64,000 bases of DNA, taken from Helicoverpa zea (taxonomy: Eukaryota; Arthropoda; Insecta; Lepidoptera; Noctuidae). The stretch covers positions 3,410,001-3,474,000 of the forward strand of contig NC_061466.1 of NCBI RefSeq assembly GCF_022581195.2, read 5' to 3'. The translations under genes were made by a program, and so were the position numbers. Positions 1 to 11,654 of this stretch are shown here, in pieces. Position 1 is the stretch's first letter, and every line of letters starts with the position of its first letter. The notes beneath the pieces were generated by a model that made no database searches, was not told the DNA's origin, and worked only from the letters and a program-made list of their open reading frames with translations.

Positions 1-1665
1 TACCTACTTGAAGAAACTGAAGCGAATAAACTAAATTCAACTACATTGGTGATAACCATTTTACCATTGACAATCAACTAATGAAATGTGATATTGTGAT
101 TTATAAAATTTATGTGTCCATAATTCTTTACCAGCTTAATATGATTTCTTATTATGTGCTTAATATTTTCTATGGCATATTATAAGAAATTATGTGATGA
201 ATGTACTTATTTATGTTGGTTTTGTTAATTTACTTCAAATATCATTGAAGTTTATGTAATATTATGATCATATTGAGCTGGGTAACTGTAGATAAGTTGT
301 TTTATCAAGTATAAAAAGCAGTGATTTAAAAGAGGTGTTGCGAGTTTTTTTTTGCTCTTAATTTAGACAGGAAGTTTTAAGTTTAGAGTATTTTTTCTGG
401 TGTTTTTATTACATTACTGTAACTTTATGACCTTTTCACTTTATAAGAACTTAATATCCTAATCAAAGTGGTCATTTTTATTTGTTTTTAATACAGAATG
501 ATTTTTGTTTTAATCACAGTTGGAAAATCAATAACTATTTACATTTTTTAACATTTTATTAGATTCTTAGAAGCCAATAACGCTTTTAATTTCCTGGACA
601 TTAGAGAAGTTTTTGTTGATTGGGCCAAACTTAGTTATAATGGATTCAAAACAAAAATTTGCTCTATTTAGTTTGTGGAGTGGAAGTATTCTGTCACTTA
701 TTTATTTTGTTGAAGCTTACATGTTTTTATTTCATCCTAGTATCAGGGTACTGTGTTTTAAACACATTTTTATTTTCATTGACCTAGATTAATTTTGCTA
801 TACATTTGCCTATTGTAAAAACATGTGAGCTGTAATTTAAACTTCTTTTACTTGTATCAGTGATGTTAATTCGATTTTACATTAGTCAGCCTCTAATAAC
901 TAGAATGTGAAAAAGTTTTGTTTGTTGATTTGTTTTCAATTTATGTAACATCATCACTCATTTCTAAATGTGTTCAATGTTGTAATGTTTATAGAAGAAT
1001 ATATATTATGTATATTTGCTGGGTTCACTTAGTGGTGATTTATGTTTTTAGAATTGCATTTTGGTCGAAAACCTAAAGCATGAGATGATTTGTGAAACTT
1101 AATAGTTTTTATACATTAATTGTTTTAACATATTAGTAAGAACCGAAATACAAAAAAAGATTCTTCAACCAGAAATTTTATTAATTACAACCTCTCTTCC
1201 TTATTTTATATTTATTTTATCCAAGAAAGCCAACATAATATTCACTACAGTTAATTGATGTTGTGATTGATTTGATAAAGTATTCACAAAATTAAATAAA
1301 CACATTTAACTGCTTGAGTGCCGCTAATTAGAGAACAATAGAAAACCAATTGTGTCTGCATGGATCTACGCCACCGGCCTATTAGGGGTTAAATGCATAT
1401 TGATGACAGAACTATGTCACATTTTTTTCTTAGTTTATTTCCTTAGGATGCGAAACTATTGAACTGATTTGAGAAGTTGTTTCAATATTGGAATGCTAGA
1501 CTATCCCAGACTAACAGGCTTTATATTATCCCAGAAGAGGCATAAATACCTAAAGGAAAACAACTACTGTGTAATAAAACAATTAAATAGTAATAACTGA
1601 AACTATATTAACAATCTAAATCATGATACAACAGTATATTCACAAAGATGATGGTTACACAACTT
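1..1665. other. AT-rich flank, no gene recognised
   Basis: AT-rich sequence with no long reading frame. Frame 1 is open from the first base to a TAA at 79-81 (26 codons with no start in the window), so the tail of an upstream exon is possible but cannot be supported further. An AATAAA lies near 1293. The downstream side of TIMM29 (minus strand) falls at the right end of this stretch. Confidence 0.4.
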
Positions 1666-2232
1666 CTAATAATTAACATCATAATTATGAGTTTTTATGT
1701 AAAGGTTCCACCACTGGCCCATTATTCCTACATCAATAATTCTTGAAGGCCAGCTTGTGAATGTGGGTTGTAGGTAGGAACACTGTGCCTTGTACAAGTC
1801 GCAGGAGTCATTCAAGTCAGTTGTGTACATGAGAGAAAATATTCCTAAACTTTTGTAACGAATCACACCTTGGTTATAACAAGTGTCCAGGTACCATAGA
1901 TGTTTCACTGTTTTTGGATTTAGACAATCTGGGCTCACCATAACAGTCTCATTGTTTATTCGTTTTAGATGGTCTTTGAAGTCGAGCTCACTTGGATTTC
2001 GCATAGATAACACATACAGGGTCCCTAGCCCAACGGTCCATTTCATTGCTCTCAACGGTTCATCTTGAATATCAGTTCTCAAGTCCACCAGCATTTGACG
2101 ATAGTCACCGAAAATGTTCTTCCAGTATACTGCCCACTTATTTAGTATTTTCCCTTGAAGTTTTTCAGGAAATTTAATTTTATTCTTAAGATTTGATATA
2201 ATGTTAGGTGCCTTAGTGAGACTTTTAATCAT
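1666..2232 (-). CDS. TIMM29: Mitochondrial import inner membrane translocase subunit Tim29
   Basis: Single-exon gene of 188 aa. Tim29 is a metazoan subunit of the TIM22 complex, which inserts multispanning carrier proteins into the inner mitochondrial membrane. The C-terminal half carries the family's most conserved block: DLYKAQCSYLQP at about residues 145-156, then a WPSRIIDVGIMGQWW-type segment. The central LRAMKWTVGLGTLYVLS region fits the short hydrophobic segment of the family. The N-terminus is basic and lacks acidic residues up to about residue 22, as expected for a mitochondrial protein. The start is the first ATG of the frame, in the context CTCAAAATG. The protein is shorter than the human one (about 260 aa) and lacks the extended C-terminal tail, as I expect for insect versions. 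No intron is needed. The upstream DNA contains GGTTAGGTT-like sequence. Confidence 0.9.
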   Translation of the reverse strand: MIKSLTKAPNIISNLKNKIKFPEKLQGKILNKWAVYWKNIFGDYRQMLVDLRTDIQDEPLRAMKWTVGLGTLYVLSMRNPSELDFKDHLKRINNETVMVSPDCLNPKTVKHLWYLDTCYNQGVIRYKSLGIFSLMYTTDLNDSCDLYKAQCSYLQPTFTSWPSRIIDVGIMGQWWNLYIKTHNYDVNY

Positions 2233-2630
2233 TTTGAGAGTAGCCGATCCACATTAAAAATACAGAATTCTAAAATGTTTTGTTTAGGTTAGGTTATCAT
2301 ATGTCAGTATGTCAGTTCTGTCAGTTTGATCAGTCGCTGTCATTTGTGATGGTGTTATCAGTTTCAGCTTATCAAAAGAAAGTTAACATGATGTGCCATT
2401 ATTGCATGAATTTTTTTGTGGTAATTGTTTTTTTACAAACCTTGACTGAGGCGCATTCAAACTAACAAAAATTACTACGCAAACCGAGAGTTTATATTAA
2501 TCAAGAATAAGTTGGCGAGGCAACAATGCCTTTCACCAGTATCGCGTTGCGTTTCCAGTCTATAGTTACTAGATTTAAATGGGTATGATTTAAGCTGTCA
2601 CCAATTTAATTCATTTTGTGTTTCTTAAAT
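2233..2630. other. Intergenic, presumed TIMM29 promoter side
   Basis: Upstream side of TIMM29. Short overlapping reading frames here do not resemble any protein I know. No core promoter motif stands out. Confidence 0.3.
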
Positions 2631-3345
2631 AATAGGGTTTGCCCTCAAAATAGTAGATTTGTCACCAAATCTAGTCACCAAACAATATAAAATCATTTCC
2701 ACAATAAATTACCGAAAATCATGGAGATATGGGGTCAAGTACCAAATAAATGATTTTGTATGTATTATAATAGGTTTGTCCTAATAGTATTTAAGCAAAC
2801 TAATTTAAAGAGATCACCAATAAATCATATATTATATCACTAGAAAATTTCATGAAGGTCTAAAAATGTAGGGTGGTCGTCATCATCATTTCAACCAAAA
2901 GAGTCTACTACTTAACTGGCCATGTGCCTCCCCCCAAGGGCTTTAGTTTCCACAGGTAGTATAAATATATTTAAATTAAATTTCTAGCTGAATAGTAAAT
3001 AAAACAATTAATCAAAGTCAAAATAATCAATATTTATTGTTAAAAATCTCACTGCCCGCGCCCCGCATCGTATGATCGTACCTACAACCAACCTACAACC
3101 CATTCGTTGAGGCCCGAAAGCGCGCCAATTTGTCTCCCTTCCCTTCCTCTTCCCTTTGAACATATTTTTATTAAAATTATAAACTGATGTATTAAATTGG
3201 TAACGAATACATTATTTTAATAACTGAACGAAATAAAATGTAACTACTGTATTGGTGACAAAATAACAAATAAAAAGGAGTCGCAGTCAGGGATCGATTA
3301 ATCGATTTATTTGGTGACAGATCTACCATTTTGAGCACCAAGCTA
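2631..3345. repeat. Old inverted-repeat (MITE-like) element
   Basis: The left end (about 2641-2680, CTCAAAATAGTAGATTTGTC then ACCAAAT) is matched in inverse orientation by the right end (about 3310-3345, where GGTGACAGATCTACCATTTT precedes GAGC). Roughly 35-40 bp are shared with a few mismatches. Extra copies of the GGTGACAAA or TTTGTCACC word occur inside and just to the right (about 3550-3570). No coding region. A non-autonomous DNA element is the simplest reading; superfamily unknown. Confidence 0.5.
2881..2956 (-). repeat. Diverged RTE LINE 3' end fragment
   Basis: The order of words (CATCATCATTTCA, a GTCTAC block, GCCTCCCCCCAA, TTTCCACAG) matches in diverged form the RTE 3' ends at 17828-17908 and 45444-45525. 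It lies inside the inverted-repeat element. Confidence 0.4.
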
Positions 3346-4368
3346 TTATTTAAGTAATAAAACTATTATTATAAGAACGAAGTTTATATTCATGTAATGC
3401 ACTACAATTTTATTGGTAATCCATCTCATATTTTACACATTATATTAACAATAATTTGCTAATTCATACCTGGGAACACTCTTTGTTTATCTGAGAACGA
3501 AAATATTTCGTGGCGATAGATTTATTTATTAGGTGATACAACTTGATGACAAATATAAATTTTGGTGACAAAAAATATAGTTCCCGATTGAAATTGAACG
3601 AATCGTAAACCTACCTATCTAACTTAATTTGATTTCAGTTTGGTACGGTGATTGAGGATAAACTTGCTAAAGTTGCTTGATAAAGTTTACCAATGGAATT
3701 ATTTATAGAAGCATAGGTGCTCCCTAGATGGTCAATATAATTGCGCAATAAAACGATATTGTGCAATTATATTGATTTTGAGTTTTAATATTGAACTTTG
3801 CGCATTGTTTTTTAGCGAACAAGATTTTTAATTGAACAATACCTATTTTGACGAATCATATTGACTATTTTTTCGCCCTCAACAAAATCATATAATTTTC
3901 GAAACGTTTTTGTTATTAACCATTAACAAAATAGGAAATAAAAATGGAATAAAAGGGAAAATAAATCAGTCAGATTATTATCCGAATGTTCCGAGAGATT
4001 TTGAAAACAATTTGTCCAGTTCTTGGGTCTGGGCTCAAAGGGCTTCGGTGCAATGTTTTTTTTTTTAACTTGGCAAATGCTCACTCACGTAGTAGGTACA
4101 ACGCCTTCGGGCACTGTTTTTGGGAAATATTTTTTTTTTAATTCTCAAAAAGAAAACCTCCTACTAGGAAAGGTCTAAGAACCGCCTTAAGATTTCCCGT
4201 GTTGAAGTCAGCTTTCTAATCTAACAGGATGCAGTGTATTTGTTACTCGTTAGTGACTGAGTAAAACAATCAGCAATAAGAACTCGCTTTTACAATTTGC
4301 CATTAATTTATTATCCAATGAAAGATCGTAACTTGAAGTGCCGCAGTTGTCTTTAAATCATGTCAGCT
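3346..4368. other. Intergenic; likely displaced 3' end of the secreted-peptide gene
   Basis: No gene is seen. On the minus strand an AATAAA (plus-strand TTTATT at 4307-4312) lies about 57 bases beyond the left edge of the Harbinger pair. If the transposons are removed, it would sit about 90 bases after the stop codon of the secreted-peptide gene, a normal place for its poly(A) signal. Confidence 0.35.
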
Positions 4369-5660
4369 GGCTTATTCGCTAACTTTCGAATTCTCAGATG
4401 TCAACTGACCTCAGTTGTCATCGGAACTTTGATGTCAACCTATAAGTTCAAAACATTGGTATTCTGTATCGCATGAAGTGGATATCGGTGGATATCGTTA
4501 CACGGTTGCTGACGCCAAAACTACGATGACAACTTGACAACTCTATTTTTTATCGACTATTATACTGCTAAGTAGGAAATACCCTATTAGCATTACATTA
4601 CTACGTTTGAGAGAACGCTTTATTTTCAGCGTGTTATATGTTTAAAAACAATCTGTGGCGGTAAAATTCAGTATTTGCTTTCTATTGTGTGTGAACTTGG
4701 TGTCTAAAATTCCGTGTGGTTGAACAATATTTTAACTGAGAATATTGTGAGTATTGTAGTTATTATAAATTTTACAACGTAAACAATATTTTGATACGTA
4801 GATTCCTATGTTTTGCATGCAAAACAAAAATTGGTACACTACAGGAAGGTAACTTTACGTACTTGAGTAGGTCGTCCCATACGTTGAGAGCATCGGTTAC
4901 CGCACTTACTAAATGAAGGTTAAGACATGCTGCAAATTATGTAATATTGGTATTTATTTAACTTTTTACGTTATAAATTCTTACTTTTAGCTCAATTGCA
5001 ACAGCAGTGTTTTGTTGAGCACGTTGCAGAAACGGACGTAACTCTGCCGAAACTCGCTGAAACCTTGATTTGTTGATACGGAAATTTGCCATTAATTCCT
5101 TCTCCCGTAAATCCAGAGAATTATTGCAATCTCGCATACGACGTTTCTGGATTCTGGATAAACTTCGTTTTGTCTCTTATTCCACAAATGCCAGCAAAAA
5201 TACACGCGAAATTTTTATTCCACACAAAGAAAGATAAAACAAATTAAAATAATACAAATAAAAATAACACTATCAAAAAATAAAGGAAACGACTCAGGGT
5301 TTGTATTTCTATTGGAATCGCAAAATTAGAGAAATCTAATATGTCTGATGCAACAATATAGTATAGACATCCCAGTGATGAGGCATAAAACACTGCTATT
5401 TGTAGTGTATTTCAAAAAATGACATTGGCTATCAATTTGATGTCCACTGGGCTTACGGAATCGCAATATAACGTTTATCGATACAGAAACCGCTGTCAAA
5501 ATGAGTCATGGTGGATATCAGCCTGTGTCGATACTGATGACGTCATCTCATTTGGTAACTGGCGTTAGCGAATAAGAAAATAGCTGTTTGACAATTTACT
5601 GATGTACACTTTACCAATTGATGATATCTGCGAGCTGTCAGTGGAGTTAGCGAATAAGGC
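4369..5660 (-). mobile_element. Internally deleted PIF/Harbinger element
   Basis: Starts with GGCTTATTCGCTAAC and ends with GTTAGCGAATAAGGC, the same inverted ends as the neighbouring full-length element. The left about 470 bp align with 5668-6130. The sequence then jumps near 4843 to a part matching about 10988 onward in the full copy, and a second small gap near 4945 lacks what corresponds to 11092-11245. The remaining right part contains a decayed first exon of the transposase; the ATG is lost near 5212. It cannot encode transposase and would depend on an autonomous relative. Confidence 0.85.
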
Positions 5661-6153
5661 TACAGTACCCTTATTCGCTAACTTTCGGATTTTCAGCTGT
5701 CAACTGGCCTCAGTTGTCAACCGAACTTTGATGTCAACTGACAATTCCAAAACATCGGTATTTAGTATCGCATGAAGTGGACATCAGTGGATATCTTTTC
5801 ACGGTGCTTAACGTAAAAACTATGGTGACTAGCAGGGGTACTCTTGACAACTCTAGTTTTTATCGACTATTATACTGCTAAGGTGGAAATACCTTATTAG
5901 CATTACATTACTACGTTTGAGAGAACGCTTTATTTTCAACGTGTTATACATTTAAAAACAATCTGTCTCGGTAAAATTCAGTATTTGCTTTCTATTGTGT
6001 GTGAACTTGGTGTCTAAAGTTCCGTGTGGTTGAACAATATTTTAACTGAGAACATTGTGAGTATTGTAGTTATTGTGAATTAAACAACTTAAATTCCTGT
6101 TTTGCATGCAAAGCAATAATTGATACACCATTTTATTATTATTTAGGTTTAAA

Positions 6154-8151
6154 ATGCCAGGACGCAGGAAAGTGTCACTGAGGCAAATGGAGCTGCTTCT
6201 AGAGTTTGCGCATTCCCATCGCGACATAGCGTTGGGCCGCTTTCCGCCAGGTCCTCAGGGAGTGCGGGACACTCGAGAAGCATGGCGGTCGATTTCGGTG
6301 GCACTTAACTGTGTCGGCAGCGGAGCCACTAAAACGCCGGACCAATGGCGCCGAGTACGTTTACTTCTTTATTTAAAAAACAGCACTTTAGCATGTTTGT
6401 ATGGTGGCACGACTATATCTCATAATATTCACTTGCTTTTAATTTTGGATACTTACTTTGCATCTGTAAAACTTAATAGTAACTCATTGATAACTTTTTT
6501 TTATTTTGCTTTTTCTAAGTTTTTGTCACTGAATGAATGTAACATTGTTTGCATGTGTAACTAACCAGTAACTGTTTTTTTTGTCAAGTATTGGATAGAG
6601 TTCAAAGCAAAAACAAAAGGAAAAGCTGCAGACATGCGGAGGAGCACATCTGCGACTGGTGGAGGCCCTAACAGGCTGGTCCCTCTTAACTATATAGAGG
6701 AAAAGGTGCTGGCTTTGTTAGGCCCTGTTGTGGTTGAGGGATTGCCTGGTGTGCGCTTGCCCATTGATGTTAGTTTAATTTCATATAAATATAATTTAAG
6801 TTTTATTGTCATCCGCTTCATTGAAACTACTACTTTATTTGTCAGGATGTTATGTGGTTTCTTTACGCATATTGAAAAGAAAATTATTTCTTCAGATATT
6901 GTCACTTGGTGACCCACCAACTTCCCAGCCATCGATGTCTGGAGCTGTGGCTGTACACACCTCACAGCCTCCGGTGCCTCCTAAGCCCTCAACCTCTACT
7001 TATGATGAGCAGATAATGGAGGTTGAATGGCTTGACGACAGCCTTCTAGAGGGGACACAGCCTGTGGAGCAGATGCCTGCTGCAGAGGCTGTGGAGCAGA
7101 TGCCTGCTGCAGAGGCTGTGGAGCAGACGCCTGCTGCAGAGGCTGTGGAGCAGACGCCTGCTGCAGAGGCTGCGGAGCAGACGCCTGCTGCAGAGGCTGT
7201 GGAGCAGATGCCTGCTGCAGGGGCTGTGGAGCCCACACTATCCAGTGAGGCTGCTATTAGTAAGTACTTCTTAATTAATAAATAAAAAACAGCTTTTTAT
7301 TTTATTTTTACTAGGCCTAGCGATAAGCAAGTAGTAATTAGGTAGTAGTAATTGTATTGTAAGGTGTATTATCCTGTAGTTAAATCATTGTAATTATATA
7401 TATTTTTCTAGGGAATTCTGAGAGAGATGGTCCACAATGTTCAACCCCGAGCCAGCGTCAACGACCACGACGAGCGAATGGTTAATAATTTTATTTCAAT
7501 AACAAAAATTTTGATAATTTTACTACTACTATACTACTATTATATCGGGTGTGTCGTTCACAATCACATTAAATCATATCGCATATACTTTATGATATTC
7601 TATGGCGAATTGTAAAAAAAATAACCTAATCCATTCAGTGGTTTAACCACAGGAGTCATTTTTCGTTTTTATAATTTACAACATCATGTGTAAAGCAGAG
7701 ATAAATTTAGGAGTATCGTATGTTTTGATCAGTTGACAGCTGTCAGGTTTCAAGGGAGAATTTCAATTGTTTGTAATGATTGTTTTATATGGTGTTCTAA
7801 GTTTTGCACATTTTTATTCCATTTACTTTGTTTGAAAAAATCATTTTTTTAGTTTTACGTATTTTTCTTTTTTCTTTGTGTTAATCGACATATATTAACC
7901 AGTATATTAACGCATTTCATTTAATGTGATTATGAACGACACACCCGATATATGCATGTAAGCCAAAAAGAAAAATAGTCACAAATATTATTTTTTCAGT
8001 TCGCAGAGAGGAGTCAATACCTCGTTGGGCCTATGACCTGGAATTGAGGAGAATAGAGGTGGAGACCCGACTCACAGAAGCAGTGGAGGGGATGCTTGGG
8101 GTTTTAAGAGACATTCGGGACGACTACCGCCGGCAAACAAACCGGGAATGA
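6154..8151 (+). CDS. Harbinger Myb/SANT-like DNA-binding protein
   Basis: Five exons inferred from GT-AG sites: 6154-6354, 6589-6768, 6896-7259, 7412-7480, 8000-8151. They sum to 966 nt with consistent phases, giving 321 aa. Residues 1-115 form a Myb/SANT-like (zeste-type) domain: SLRQMELLLEFAHSHRDIA, a GPQGVRDTREAWRSIS helix, and TPDQWRRYWIEFKAKTK across the first splice. The middle is a low-complexity linker with seven 9-residue repeats (VEQMPAAEA). A basic stretch SQRQRPRRANG may act in nuclear import, and the tail is a charged helix beginning about RWAYDLELRRIEVETRL. In this superfamily such a protein binds the element ends and brings transposase to the nucleus. Poly(A) signal AATAAA near 8404. 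The start is the first ATG after the left end, and the reading frame begins with it. Confidence 0.85.
7064..7252 (+). repeat. 27-bp coding minisatellite
   Basis: Six consecutive 27-bp units (7064-7225) and a seventh diverged one, all in frame within exon 3 of the Myb-like gene. Units encode VEQMPAAEA or VEQTPAAEA. They differ from one another at only a few bases, so the expansion is recent. Confidence 0.92.
7546..7947. mobile_element. MITE inside intron 4 of the Myb-like gene
   Basis: Inverted ends CGGGTGTGTCGTTCACAATC (7546 onward) and the reverse complement at about 7919-7947, matching over about 29 bp with one or two mismatches. Flanked by TATAT/ATATA, which obscures the target duplication. 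About 400 bp and non-coding. Confidence 0.8.
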
Positions 8152-9340
8152 TTACCTACTGCGTTGGTCTAGTTGTCGTTCCGAATGTTGCAAACAATGT
8201 ATCCTCCGCGGCCCCCCCCTCTATCTTTTGGGTCCAATGTTTAAAAACGTCAGCGGTTTTACCCATGCCCATAGGACCCCTTGTAAGTGGATGTCTACAC
8301 CCTACGTTGTGATTGTTAATTAGTTTTTATATTAAAAAAGATTTTAATTAGAATAATTATTATTAAGTGAAATTTTAAATAATGTTGTACCTTTTATTCT
8401 AAGAATAAATAGCGTTTATAAGACTTAACTAGTTTTATTTTAGGTACTTACCCTATTCATTTTACTAGGAGCTACTGCCTATCTTACCTGATCAACTCAG
8501 TTAAAACAAAACTCCTTGGTAAGACTGGTTATTGGTAATTCAAACTCAAACTAAAATTATATTTTATTTATTTAAAATAGGCGCATAAAAGTTCACAAGT
8601 AGAAAAGCTCTTGCGAAATGTCAAGCTAGTTGCACGGTTCCAAGGAGTGGGTCTCATGGAGAAGAACCGGCAAGAAACTCCATAGACACTCTTTTAAAAA
8701 AAATCAATTTTTTACAATAATTTTCATATAGTGCTAGTTATCCCTGAGAAAGTTATACAATGCAAGTGAAGCTAATGTATTGAATGAATAAATTATATAA
8801 AACTATTTTAATGCAACTATGTTAAGAGGAAATTAAATTATATAATTCAAATAATGTTACTTGGTAAGCCAAGTTTTGAAATAGGTACCGCATCCTGCGG
8901 CTCGTTCAGCTCGCCTTGGTGGGGAAGTGCTGGGAATCTTGCACCTCGCATGCCCGTGGTCGCCGGGGAAGCCACATGTGAAGAAAGAAAAAAAAATGAG
9001 TTATTTTAACGACAGTCATCCCAATCAAATAAAATGGTTTTAAGTAAATATTTAAACTTTAGTTCTTACACATAGTGTTGCCGAATGTCCCGATTTTCAG
9101 GGTTTTGGGTCTGGGTCTGGGGGCGCCTCGCGATTTGTACCTGAAAAAAATAAAAATATATATAAATTTAGGTAATCGATATAAAACTATACTTGCACTA
9201 ATAGCGTAGAAAGCATTGATTAAACATTTAAAATTACACTATTTATCTTATATAGTTTTGAAAAATTTAATAAATAATTTTAAAGTATTACTCACTAAAT
9301 AGATAAATATTCTTAAACCATTAATAATGCCAGGAAGAGT
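8152..9340. other. Region between the two convergent Harbinger genes
   Basis: Holds the 3' end of the Myb-like gene and a retroelement tail at 8563-8700. On the minus strand there are two GC-richer open segments behind acceptor-like tracts: 9067-9139 after TATTTTTTTTCAG, and about 8887-8985. These could be extra transposase exons or untranslated sequence; the main transposase frame ends before them at 9341. Confidence 0.4.
8563..8700 (-). repeat. Retroelement 3' tail repeat
   Basis: On the minus strand: GGAGTTTCTTGCCGGTTCTT, a GACCCACTCCTTGGAACC block, a CAACTAGCTTGACATTTC block, ending in AATAAATAAA. The same sequence in plus orientation occurs at 28640-28757. It may supply the poly(A) signal for the transposase gene. 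Confidence 0.65.
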
Positions 9341-11654
9341 TTATAAATTAGTCCTGGTATTCCATAATCTTTGGACTAGAATATCTCTGGTCCTTGAATT
9401 ATCTAGATTTGCTGCAGCTCTAATCTGTTGGGAGATTTGGCTCTGTTCCAAATAGTCAGACTCTTCACTCTCAGGCTCCGGCAGAGGAACATTGTGTATG
9501 TTTGCTATATTGTGTAGTACAACACATGCATTCACAATTTTAGCCACAGTCACTGGGTCATAGTGAAGAACCCTATGTGCTAATAAACAGCGCCAACGAT
9601 TCTTTAATACACCTATGCAACGCTCAACGGTATTGCGAACTTTGCAATGCAGTGTGGTGTAATGTTCCTCTGGTGAACCGACAGCAGCCTCTAATATAGG
9701 TGTCATCATCCAAGGGCGTTGTGCATATCCAGAATCACCTGAAATTTCAGTAATATAAGTAAAATACCTGTTTTATTTGAAAATACTTGACAAATACAAT
9801 CCAATATTTATATACCTAATAGCCAACAATGCTCCCCAGATCTTTCCAATCCTTCTAGGTGAGATTTAATGCAGCATTGGTTCCACACAAATGAATCATG
9901 TGATGCACCTCCATAGGATGCATCAACATGCAGTATTTGCAAATTCGCATCACAAATCTGCAATAGATAGGTATAACATACTGTACAGTCAGCCATCAGC
10001 GCAAGTGCCAAAACCAAACAACTTGACATGGATCTTTTATCATTGATCTTTTTTTGTAAATAATTGTCGTACAAATTCTGGTCTACGCTGCCCTATGCGT
10101 CGAATGGTAGATACCTACAATAAAGCATTTATTGATATTGACATTTTTGTATGCTCTAAGTCCAAATTTAAGAATGATGTAATGAAACTGTTATTGGAAG
10201 TTGAATTAAATTGAATTTATTTATTTTATACCTACATATTACTCTTTGATTATAATATTATTATCATTATATTGAATTGAATATGTACGATTATGATCTT
10301 GATGTTTAATATGACTTGATTTTGTGCTGTATTGTTTTAATGTTAAATTGGATTTTGTATAATTTTATTGTTTATTATTGTGATTATGATGGTGATTTGA
10401 TTTTGTTTCGTTTTGCAGTACCTATTTTAATTAATTATTTATTTGTAATGTTTTAATACCATTGCTATGTATAGTATTTATTGAATTAATAATGCTCATT
10501 TGGTGGCACTCATTACCTAATATTTTTGTTAAAATGAGGATAATGCAGTGGGCCACAATATTGTTATCACTCACCCTTATTGTTAATTTATTAGTATGTA
10601 TTGTATATTGTGGTTGTTAATTGTCCCTAAATAAATAAAATAAAAATCTTTTATACATATATGTTAAAAAGTATTGATTGATTATACAGTAAGAAAAAAA
10701 ATTGTGATAGAACATTAAAAAATGTGTTTAATACTCACCAGCAAAACATTTAATGAATGATAATGTTTTCTATTAAAAAAAGCTTCTTCATGGTCAGTGG
10801 GCCTTATTATAGCAACATGGGTTCCATCAATGCACCCAATAACTCCTGGGAATCCAAATTTTTCCATAAACCTGAAAAATACATTATTTCATGTTTATTA
10901 CATATAAGGTAGAAAACAATTACATATATGATTAAAATAATATATAGCTAACATACACTCTCATGGTGGATTCCCGTTCTTGTTGAGTGGAAGGAAACTT
11001 TATGTACTTGAGTAGCACGTCCCGTACATTGAGAGCATCGGTTACCTCATGTAGGCACCTACTAAATGTAGGTTGAGACATGTTGCAAATGAATGAGGAG
11101 CTTCGTTGGTATGATCCATTTGCATAAAAGTTTAGGACTGCCAATATCTACACATAACAAAATTTGATGTTAGGTACAAAGTTTATCATCATAATTATTA
11201 ATATTACTCCATCATCATTTCAGTGTTTAAGAATAACATTATTAATTTACGTAATACTAGCTTCCACTCGCGGCTTTCTACATACTTACCAAATTTCAAC
11301 CAAATCTGTCCAACCGTTTTTGCGTGATTGAGTAACAAACATACATCCATACTTACATTCTCACAAACTTTCATATTTATAAGTAGGATTGGTATTTATT
11401 CAACTTTTTAGGTTATAAATTCATACTTTTAGCTCAATTGCAACAGCAGTGTTTCGTTGAGCACGTTGCAGAAATGGACGTAACTCTGCCAAAACTTGCT
11501 GAAACCCTGATTTGTTGACACGGAAATTTGCCATGAATTCCTTCTCCGGTAAATCCAGAGAATTGTTGCAATCCCGCAGTCGACGTTTCTGGATTCTGGA
11601 CAAACTTCGTTTTCTCTCTTCGTCCGCAAATGCCAGCAAAAATGCACGCGACAT
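9341..11654 (-). CDS. PIF/Harbinger (HARBI1-like) transposase
   Basis: Five exons in transcript order: 11654-11427, 11147-10957, 10871-10739, 9957-9816, 9738-9341. All have GT-AG introns and total 1092 nt (363 aa plus stop) with no break. Exon 1 encodes the N-terminal region (MSRAFLLAFADEERKRSLSR). Exon 2 holds ILAVLNFYANGSYQ and the helix-turn-helix-like SQPTFSRCLHEVTDAL. Exon 3 has GVIGCIDGTHVAI with the first catalytic Asp. Exon 4 has DASYGGASHDSFVW with the second Asp. Exon 5 has the DSGYAQRPWMMTP motif and VRNTVERCIGVLKNRWRCL with the catalytic Glu. All DDE residues are present and the length is typical. An acceptor-like ACAG lies directly before the start, so a 5' UTR intron is possible. 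Product: cut-and-paste transposase of this element. Confidence 0.92.
10060..10648 (+). mobile_element. LINE 3' end fragment in transposase intron 3
   Basis: An open stretch ending LRCPMRRMVDTYNKAF...KLLLEVELN then stop (about 10080-10217) resembles the C-terminus of a non-LTR retrotransposon ORF2. It is followed by an untranslated tail that ends in TAAATAAATAAAATAAA. It sits within the unusually long (about 780 bp) third intron of the transposase and does not touch exons. The left boundary is not certain. Confidence 0.45.
11257..11388 (-). mobile_element. Small Helitron-like element in transposase intron 1
   Basis: On the minus strand it begins TCCTACTTATAAATATG and ends GGAAGCTAG, inserted between A and T. 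The sibling deleted element at about 4950 shows the uninterrupted site (GTAATATTGG), which confirms the exact 132-bp limits and the lack of target duplication, as expected for Helitrons (TC start, CTAG end). Confidence 0.8.

Noticed and set aside
1..81. Open 26-codon stretch at the left edge
   Set aside because: Too short and without a start or a splice site to be called an exon.
6996..7238. Open frames on the minus strand across the 27-bp repeats (78-80 codons)
   Set aside because: Consequence of an in-phase tandem repeat; the plus-strand exon explains the sequence and has splice sites and domain context.
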